In this document: piece by piece, positions 57,992 through 64,000 of the stretch
Numbering within the stretch: the stretch's first letter is position 1
How the letters are laid out: each line of letters opens with the position of its first letter
DNA from: Haloterrigena sp. H1
Lineage (GTDB): Archaea; Halobacteriota; Halobacteria; Halobacteriales; Natrialbaceae
DNA length: 64,000 nt
Assembly: GCF_005938085.1 (NCBI RefSeq)
Contig: NZ_SMZK01000001.1
Span: forward strand, 2,046,001-2,110,000
Direction of reading: 5' to 3'
Notes under the pieces: generated by a model
Database searches by the model: none
The model's input: only the letters and a program-made list of their open reading frames with translations
What the model was told of the DNA's origin: nothing
Made by a program: the position numbers and the translations under genes

Positions 57992-58978
57992 CTACTCTGT
58001 CGTCTCGTGCTTACGGATGAGTTGTCGGATCGAGTCTTCGACGGTGAACTTCGGTTCCCAGCCAAGTTCATCGTGTGTTCGTGTCGTATCAACAGCGAAC
58101 TCGTTGACCAATGTCTCTCCAGCTCGCGGATTCTCAACGAGTTTGACTTCGGGACTCCGTCCGAGTTCTTCCTCAGCGATTTGTGCAACTAGTTCAGCCG
58201 TCTCGTGGACGCTCGGATCCTCATCGGTCGCGAGTGTATACTTGTCGACCCCAGTATCACCCTGCTCGAGTTGACTCTGGAGGCGTTCAGCACTTCGAAC
58301 ATACGCGCGAGCGATGTCTTTGACGTGAACGAAGTTCCGTGACTGCGTTCCGGGTTCGTAGACGGTCAGTGGCTCGCCAGCAACGGCCCGATTGACGAAG
58401 AAGTTGATCACAGTCCCTTTTGAGACGGTTTGTGACCCAACCTGGTGTTCGCCATAGAGATTCGATTTAAGATATATATGAGCCGGGAACGCTCCATCAG
58501 CGAGCGTTTCGATCGCTTGCTCGCTGAGGACTTTGGTCCGGCCGTACCAGTTCAGAGGGTCACGAGAATGCTCGGTCGTGATCGGGAAGGATTGAGGGTC
58601 ACCGATAATTGCCATACTCGCAGGGAAGACCAATCCTGCACCCTGCTTGCGACAGAACCACGCGATGGTATTCGTCGCATTGACATTGACCTCGTGCGCG
58701 AGATCAGCGTTCGTCTCACAGTCATCGACGCCGCTGAGCGCAGCCAGATGCATGACGATATCGGCACCCTCGAGTGCCGCTTCCAATTGGTCGTGATCAC
58801 GGATATCAACATGCTCAACGGTTACATCCCCGATCTCCCGAACTGTACCCCGGTAGAAATTATCGATCGCCGTGATAGACCAGTCAGGATGCGAAGTCTG
58901 AAGTCGGTCAACGACTCGGCTTCCGATATATCCCGCTGCACCAGTTACTGCGATCGTTAGCTCGTCGTCAGTTGTCAT
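57992..58978 (-). CDS. NAD-dependent epimerase/dehydratase
   Basis: A 328-aa extended SDR protein from ATG 58978 (TTDDELTIAVTGAAGYIGSR). Motifs: GAAGYIG, MHLAALSGVDDC, FPASMAIIG and NWYGRTKVLSE (Tyr-x3-Lys), RNFVHVKDIARAYVRSAERL. Its start overlaps the end of the preceding epimerase by 11 nt, showing an operon with the two genes to its right. Substrate unknown. Confidence 0.85.
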   Translation of the reverse strand: MTTDDELTIAVTGAAGYIGSRVVDRLQTSHPDWSITAIDNFYRGTVREIGDVTVEHVDIRDHDQLEAALEGADIVMHLAALSGVDDCETNADLAHEVNVNATNTIAWFCRKQGAGLVFPASMAIIGDPQSFPITTEHSRDPLNWYGRTKVLSEQAIETLADGAFPAHIYLKSNLYGEHQVGSQTVSKGTVINFFVNRAVAGEPLTVYEPGTQSRNFVHVKDIARAYVRSAERLQSQLEQGDTGVDKYTLATDEDPSVHETAELVAQIAEEELGRSPEVKLVENPRAGETLVNEFAVDTTRTHDELGWEPKFTVEDSIRQLIRKHETTE

Positions 58979-59972
58979 TGTTAACTCCAAGAGTCAGTGG
59001 TTGTCTACCGACCGTGTCCGTTGTTTCATCGAATTGTGATTCAGCGGTGAATCGCGTCGCCAAGTCGCGGACCCCATCGCGAAGGGTCCATTGGGGCTCG
59101 AATCCGGTCGTTGCGAGTCGGTCGAAGTTGACGTGATATGACGGGCCAGGATTCTCGTCTTCGAGATACGTTAACTCGAGGCCGGTATCCAGTTCATCGC
59201 GGACAATCTCGGCAATCGTCTCGATCTGGTAGTTCTCGTCGTTCGAACCAACGTTGTAAACGTGCTCTGACCAGGCATCTGGCTCACAGGTGGCCTGATA
59301 GTACGCCCGCGCGGCATCGCGAACGTGAATGAACGGCCGCCAGTTACTGCCGTCCCCATAGACTGTCAGCGGACGATTCGTCAGTGCGCGGAAGACGAAA
59401 TGATTAACGACGAGATTGAACCGGATCCCGGGCGCATAGCCGAAATTCGTACTCATCCGGAGCGCGGTTCCGGTGAATGCACCCTCATCAACGTACTCCT
59501 TGAGGAGGGTTTCAGCTTCGTACTTCGTCTCCGCATATGGATTGAGGGGATCGGGCTCAGTCGCTTCGTCGAGATCAGTACTGGCTGCTCGGCCGTAGTT
59601 ATTACACGAAGAGGCGAACACGACACGGTCCACGTCGACTTTCCGTGCAGCGTTGAACACATTACGGCTCCCCTCGAGATTGACTGCCCGCGTCTCCTCG
59701 ACGCGCTCGTGGGTGCTCTCAGCGCCGGTGATCGCGGCCAGGTGGATGACGCGGTCAACGGTCCGCATGGCGGTTTCGACATCGCCGTAGTTGCGGATAT
59801 CTCCACGGATGAACTCGAGGTTGCCGTCAAATTGAGCAGCCATGAGGTTCGCCGGTGAGCCGGCCGAGAGTGAGTCGAAGACGGTGATCTGATCGATTCT
59901 CTCGTCGGCCTGCAGCAGGGGGATGAGAGCACTGCCAATATAGCCACACCCTCCGGTGACGAGCACGTGCAT
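58968..59972 (-). CDS. NAD-dependent epimerase/dehydratase (UDP-glucose 4-epimerase-like)
   Basis: A 334-aa extended SDR protein with GGCGYIGSALIPLLQ, VIHLAAITGAEST, FASSCNNYGRAAS, YAETKYEAETLL (Tyr-x3-Lys), FGYAPGIRFN and RPFIHVRDAARAYYQAT. The ATG at 59999 overlaps the upstream stop and could be the start; 59972 fits the family N-terminus better. It is the middle gene of a three-gene operon. Confidence 0.85.
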   Translation of the reverse strand: MHVLVTGGCGYIGSALIPLLQADERIDQITVFDSLSAGSPANLMAAQFDGNLEFIRGDIRNYGDVETAMRTVDRVIHLAAITGAESTHERVEETRAVNLEGSRNVFNAARKVDVDRVVFASSCNNYGRAASTDLDEATEPDPLNPYAETKYEAETLLKEYVDEGAFTGTALRMSTNFGYAPGIRFNLVVNHFVFRALTNRPLTVYGDGSNWRPFIHVRDAARAYYQATCEPDAWSEHVYNVGSNDENYQIETIAEIVRDELDTGLELTYLEDENPGPSYHVNFDRLATTGFEPQWTLRDGVRDLATRFTAESQFDETTDTVGRQPLTLGVNNDN

Positions 59973-59988
59973 TCCGGTTTTGTCGCCG

Positions 59989-61248
59989 TCAGTTGGCATC
60001 GGGTGTAGGTTCAGCCTCTTCGGCAGCGTCGCCTTCGTACGCGAGTTCGGTCTCGTCGGCAGCGTCGTCTTCCTTCTCCCAGTCGTCGAGCACGCCTGGC
60101 AGGAAGCGGTCCTCGTGGGCGGTGATTGTCTCTTCGTACTCGACAAGCGTCCCGAGCACGTCATGGACGCCCTCAGTGAAGTCCTGACGCTGCTCGCCGA
60201 TCAGATCCATGTATCGTTCGTTCTCCATCTCCATCTTGTGCGTCTCGTCCTCGTCACGCGGGTTCTCGAAGTGCTCGACGGAGACATCGAGGTCGAACTC
60301 GTCGCCGACATCGGCGATCGTTTCGGCGATTTCGACGATACTGATCGCGCGCGTGACTTGATTGTAGACAACGTGATCATCGGGACGCTCATCCGGATCG
60401 CTGAGCGCTAAACGGGAGAGTCCTTCGACGGCATCCTCGAGGCTGATGAACGGTTTGCGCTGTTCGCCTTTGCCGTAGACGGTCGTGGGATAGCCAGCAA
60501 TGGCCTGTGCACAGAAGCGGTGGGCAACGACGCCGAAGTAGTAGTCAAAGTCGAACCGAGTGGCAAGGCGTGGATCAGCAGCCGTTTCGGTAGTTTGGGT
60601 GCCGTAGGTGATGGCAGTTCGGACGTCCGAGATCGGGATATCGAACTGCTTGTGCGCGAGTCGCATGTTGGCGGCGTCGTGACTTTTCGTGAGGTGATAC
60701 CACGAACCCGCCATCGCGGGGAACGGCACTTCGTCGCTCTCGCCCTGGTTTTCCATCGTCGCACCGCCTTCGGGAATGGGGAACTCTGGTGCACCGTAGA
60801 CACCTGTCGTGGTCGTTTCGATGAAGTGGGTGTCGGTCAGGTTGTGTTCCTCGAGGCCCCACAGCAGGTTGCGTGTCGCCTGCAGGTTGTTGTGCTGCGT
60901 GTAGTTCGCTCGCTCGCCGTTGATCTGGGAGTACGGCGCGGACGGCTGCGCTGCCGTGTGGACGATTGTCTCAGGTTCGTGAACCTCGAGAAGTTCGTCG
61001 ACGAACGATTTGTCGGTGAGATCGCCCTCGACAAACGAGAGGTTGTGGAGGTCGTGGACCTCTTTTGCGGCCTCGAGGCGTTCCTCTGGCGTTGCGATCG
61101 GCGTGGCGCTCGTGCTGCCAACCTCTTCGACCCATTCGCGGCGGGCATAATTATCGACGCAGACAACGCGGTCGTCAGTTCGGGTTGCAATACGGAGTGC
61201 GGTCGGCCAGCCGATGTAGCCATCGGCGCCAGTGAGGAGGATCGTCAT
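59989..61248 (-). CDS. SQD1/Agl3-like UDP-sulfoquinovose synthase or related SDR
   Basis: A 419-aa extended SDR protein with GADGYIGWPTALRIA at the N-terminus, close to the 'GGDGYxGWxTALxL' start of SQD1-type enzymes, followed by VCVDNYARREWVEE, IVHTAAQPSAPYSQ, TTTTGVYGAPEF and SWYHLTKSHDA (Thr, Tyr, Lys). The C-terminus is acidic. In SQD1/Agl3 this set converts UDP-glucose plus sulfite to UDP-sulfoquinovose, a building block of archaeal surface glycans. The substrate is inferred. First gene of the operon. Confidence 0.75.
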   Translation of the reverse strand: MTILLTGADGYIGWPTALRIATRTDDRVVCVDNYARREWVEEVGSTSATPIATPEERLEAAKEVHDLHNLSFVEGDLTDKSFVDELLEVHEPETIVHTAAQPSAPYSQINGERANYTQHNNLQATRNLLWGLEEHNLTDTHFIETTTTGVYGAPEFPIPEGGATMENQGESDEVPFPAMAGSWYHLTKSHDAANMRLAHKQFDIPISDVRTAITYGTQTTETAADPRLATRFDFDYYFGVVAHRFCAQAIAGYPTTVYGKGEQRKPFISLEDAVEGLSRLALSDPDERPDDHVVYNQVTRAISIVEIAETIADVGDEFDLDVSVEHFENPRDEDETHKMEMENERYMDLIGEQRQDFTEGVHDVLGTLVEYEETITAHEDRFLPGVLDDWEKEDDAADETELAYEGDAAEEAEPTPDAN

Positions 61249-61583
61249 TTGTTACTCGATTTCTGAATGACTAGTCCGCTTGAAAAGGTTTGTTATTCAG
61301 ATGGTGCGACTACTTTTAACATGCAATGAAACAGATCGGTCACATCTGAGCTGACATCAGTTTTCTTCTTCCCTCTTGTTCTCCACCTACACGGCAGTCG
61401 TATCGTGAAACGCAGATCCGACTCTGTTATCAGGTTATCATCACTGGTTCGAGACAGCGACCACCACAGAAGGCACAGCTAGACCAATTAGCTGTCCGAA
61501 AATAGAGCGGCGAGTGCACACTGGTCGTTCTATTGTGAATAGCTGCTACTACCTGAGCAAGGCGCGGCAGTGGCCCGTACTAT
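61249..61583. other. Promoter region of the epimerase operon and IS flank
   Basis: AT-rich tttaacatgcaatg at about 61316-61329 and ttgttattcag at 61290-61300 may contain the minus-strand promoter for the SQD1-like gene. No gene is supported. The 5-bp target duplication actat lies at 61579-61583. Confidence 0.45.
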
Positions 61584-61649
61584 CGGTAGTTCCCATCGAG
61601 TCAGCAGTTAGTTACGACTGATGAGATTAGATTCTCAGAAAGCGTCTAG

Positions 61650-62480
61650 ATGGGTGTTGTGCAATTCCTATACCATCCAGACACCGTTCTTACGGCCTCT
61701 GACCTTGAAACCTTAGCGCTTGATCTCCTCTCTGAGATCCCTATCCCCGGAGTCGAAGCTACAGCCTTCGACTCCGGGATTATCCGCCAGACACTCCTCC
61801 AAGCCGCTGTCGATCAGAAATCCATCAAGGCTGTCACTGACAGCACTCTCGGAACGTACTCCGACGACTACACACTCGCTCAGCTTCATACCATTCCTGC
61901 TGCTGAGCTCGAAGCCGTCGTTAACGTCCTCCTCGCTCAGCAAGCGGCGATGATCCTCGGCCCCGGCCCGAGGATCATCTGCCTCGACTTCGTCGATATC
62001 CACTACCACGGCTGTCCACACCGTGATGCCGGAGAGCTCTGTCATACGATACCCCGCGATGGCACCTCTCAGTGCCATCGCTACCTTGTTGGGTTTGTCC
62101 TCTGCCGAGCCAAGCCGCTCGTCGTCGCGGTTACTCCTGTCCGAGGTGATGAACCCAAAAGCGACGCGGTCGAGCGACTGCTCGACCACGTCGCGGCCCT
62201 TCCCTTCCCTGTCGCTGGCCTCCTCGTTGACCGCGGATTCTACGATGGAACGTCGATCGAGCGACTGGATGCAGTCGCACCAGTCGCTCTCCCCGTCATC
62301 CGTCGTGGAAAACAGATGGCTGAGAAACTAGACACATCGGTCTCTTACTGGACGGAGTACGTGATGTACGAAGGAAGCGAGCGAGAACTGCGCTTCCCGC
62401 TCGCGGTCTGTGTCTCCTACCAACAGGGAAACCGTGGCAAGCACGGTTTGCTTGTCCGGGCGTATGTGGCGTGCGATCTC
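61650..62480 (+). pseudogene. ISH3 transposase, N-terminal part
   Basis: 277 codons of an ISH3-family DDE transposase, with MILGPGPRIICLDFVDIHYH (first Asp) and VAGLLVDRGFYDGT (second Asp), ending at AYVACDLE where the IS630 begins. The glutamate-containing helix is missing; it lay in the deleted segment. Confidence 0.85.
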
Positions 62481-63580
62481 GAGTGGTCGGCGCTATGTTT
62501 GAATCTGCAGGGCGCGTATAGACCCCGATGAAGACAACTCGTCAGACTGAAATGGTGAAGCATCTGTCGGAAAAACAGCTTGATGAAGCAATCAATGAAG
62601 CCCAGAAGGCGGACGAGACCCGTCTCGTCCGACGACTCTGCTTCATCAAAAACGTCTCTCTTGGCGACACTGACAAAATGGCTGCACGACGTGTCGGTGC
62701 GTCCCAACCAACCGGCGGACGCTGGCTCAAAGCCTGGAACGAAGGTGGAGTCGATGGACTTCGACCGAGCTTCGCGGGCGGCCGCCCCGCGAAGCTCTCC
62801 TCTGAACAGTTTGACGAGTTCTTTACACTCCTCGAAGACGGGCAACCGTGGACACCACAGGAGATCGACGATCTTCTTTGGGACCGCTACGGCGTGACGT
62901 ACGATCGATCCCACCTTGCTCGAATTCTCCGTGCTGATGGAATGCAGTACGCAAAACCACGACCGATGGACCCGCGACAATCACCGGATGCTGAGGAGGA
63001 TTTTCGTGAGCGCCTGGGAGAGGCGCTCACGAAAGACAATGGTGATGAACCACTCGTTCTCGGCTTCTTCGATGCTTCGTGGCCACAACCGTTCGAGAAT
63101 TCCCAGCGACTGTGGTCGTACGATCGAACCGTGGAAATCGACAAACCACTGGTCGCAGTCCCCTGGAAAACGCTTGGCTTCTATGCATTACTCGGCAAGA
63201 GTACGCTCATCTTCCGGAAACGAACGACGAAAGAGAGTATCTGCGCAGCGTTAGAGGCAATCCGTGAGCAGAATCCGGTCGGGCGGATTCTGCTCATCGC
63301 AGACAACGATGGCGGTCATCATGCGAAACTCACCCAGCAACGGGCCGACGAACTCGGCATCGAGTTCGTCTTTCTCCCACCGTATTCGCCCATGTTCAAT
63401 GCCATCGAACCGCTCTGGAAGACGCTCAAACGGAAGATTTCACCAGAAATCTTCGAAGGAAAGGATCACTTCAAGCAGTTCGTTACTCACACATTTCTAG
63501 ACTTATCCAAACGCGTTAGCTTCGCCGACAACTGGATCGAAACGTTCCTCCCGGATATTCAAAAGTTACGCTGACCACTC
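62481..63580 (+). mobile_element. IS630-family element inside ISH3
   Basis: The ends GAGTGGTCGGCG (62481) and, reversed, GAGTGGTCAGCG (63580) form the terminal inverted repeats. It carries one transposase. The ISH3 sequence on the two sides does not join without loss of about 150-230 bp. Confidence 0.75.
62528..63574 (+). CDS. IS630-family transposase
   Basis: A 348-aa DDE transposase: an N-terminal HTH (AARRVGASQPTGGRWLKAWN and a winged helix-type PAKLSSEQFDEFF), then the catalytic VLGFFDASWPQPF (first D), ILLIADNDGGHHA (second D) and YSPMFNAIEPLWKTLKRKI (E). One frame, unlike the IS630 at 50771. A start at 62552 is an alternative. Confidence 0.9.
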   Translation: MKTTRQTEMVKHLSEKQLDEAINEAQKADETRLVRRLCFIKNVSLGDTDKMAARRVGASQPTGGRWLKAWNEGGVDGLRPSFAGGRPAKLSSEQFDEFFTLLEDGQPWTPQEIDDLLWDRYGVTYDRSHLARILRADGMQYAKPRPMDPRQSPDAEEDFRERLGEALTKDNGDEPLVLGFFDASWPQPFENSQRLWSYDRTVEIDKPLVAVPWKTLGFYALLGKSTLIFRKRTTKESICAALEAIREQNPVGRILLIADNDGGHHAKLTQQRADELGIEFVFLPPYSPMFNAIEPLWKTLKRKISPEIFEGKDHFKQFVTHTFLDLSKRVSFADNWIETFLPDIQKLR

Positions 63581-63735
63581 GGCGCGGCGGGCGAGCACTG
63601 CCGACCTGGTTCCGCTTTGAACTGTTTCGGGAGTGGATCGACCATACCCTCGACGAATCACTGCTACGGAAGTGGGAGGCACCAACCAACGGTGTCGGAA
63701 TTCCCGAGATCTATAGCCAACTGGACGCGGGCTGA
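63581..63735 (+). pseudogene. ISH3 transposase, C-terminal part
   Basis: From 63583 the frame reads RGGRALPTWFRFELFREWID, then HTLDESLLRKWEAPTNGVGI and PEIYSQLDAG, ending at TGA 63733-63735. This is the normal end of ISH3 transposases. It is separated from the N-terminal part by the IS630 and the missing middle. Confidence 0.8.
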
Positions 63736-64000
63736 TTGAGCCCGCGTCCAGCGGTAGCCCCCGCAGAGAGCGACGACTTCGAATCGGAAGTGCAGAGCCG
63801 GCGCTCTCACTGGTGTGAGACCGCCTTCTACGTCGATCTCTTTTCGAGCGAGATGAATTCTGTCGCTCACGTTGCCGGGAATCAAGTCAATGTGGAGTAA
63901 CGATGGGAACTACCGACTATAGGTGAGACAGGAGCAGAGTGGAAACGGCCATCACGACCAACCGGCACGCATGGTCCCTGTATCGTTCGAATTACACGGC
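63736..64000. other. ISH3 right end and window edge
   Basis: It contains the non-coding ISH3 tail to 63915, its 5-bp duplication (63916-63920), then 80 bp without a supported gene up to the window end. Confidence 0.5.

Larger units (their letters stand above)
61584..63915 (+). mobile_element. ISH3-type insertion sequence, interrupted by an IS630
   Basis: The ends are inverted repeats with cggtagttcccatcg (61584-61598 and 63901-63915 reversed). The sequence actat is duplicated on both sides (61579-61583 and 63916-63920), the 5-bp duplication of ISH3. The transposase is split by an IS630 at 62481-63580 and some of its middle is missing. Confidence 0.85.

Noticed and set aside
60520..61266. Long plus-strand frame opposite the SQD1-like gene
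   Set aside because: Shadow of the real minus-strand gene, with Val/Arg-rich composition.

Overview
The window comes from a haloarchaeon (class Halobacteria), probably a large plasmid or an integrated plasmid-like element next to a cell-surface glycan locus. The signs are an acidic proteome, very frequent CTCGAG in coding DNA, an Orc1/Cdc6 initiator, many families known only from haloarchaea (DUF7342, DUF7509, HalOD1, HVO_0649-type and HVO_A0556-type zinc fingers), haloarchaeal IS types (ISH3, IS5, IS630, IS1341-type TnpB elements) and TATA-like promoters close to start codons. I saw no rRNA, tRNA or CRISPR array.

1-5.2 kb: a large VirD4/HerA-like ATPase running off the left edge, then an Orc1/Cdc6 gene flanked by inverted iterons, four of them in a perfect 56-bp array. 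5.4-10.1 kb: toxin-antitoxin debris, small regulators, TnpB-element relics and a decayed methyltransferase. 10.2-18.2 kb: a compact, mostly overlapping operon for an archaeal type IV secretion/conjugation machine (VirB2-like peptide, large exported protein, TrbL/VirB6-like membrane protein, PrgI/VirB3-like protein, VirB4 ATPase, AEP primase). 18.2-28.5 kb: small accessory genes, an intact TnpB element, an exported protein and an ATP-grasp enzyme. 28.5-42.4 kb: an accessory island rich in toxin-antitoxin genes and mobile elements (three TnpB elements, one IS5). 42.4-46.9 kb: a four-gene overlapping cassette opposite a winged-helix regulator, plus membrane proteins. 47.7-61.2 kb: nucleotide-sugar and surface-glycan genes (sugar-1-phosphate nucleotidylyltransferase, GlmS, a TrmB regulator, four SDR epimerases/dehydratases including an SQD1/Agl3-like enzyme), broken up by an IS630, a TnpB element with an accessory RHH gene, a glmS fragment and a DDE IS. 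61.6-63.9 kb: an ISH3 element interrupted by an IS630.

The strongest pattern is in the toxin-antitoxin loci. At least five keep an intact-looking antitoxin beside a toxin that is frameshifted or truncated (PemK, PemK, HEPN, RelE, VapC). One more antitoxin has no partner, and another is split from its PIN toxin by an IS5 whose removal restores the reading frame in silico. Several toxin breaks coincide with ends of TnpB elements. The conjugation operon and a four-gene cassette of unknown function are the best candidates for incompletely described systems. Family assignments come from reading the translations; no database search was run.
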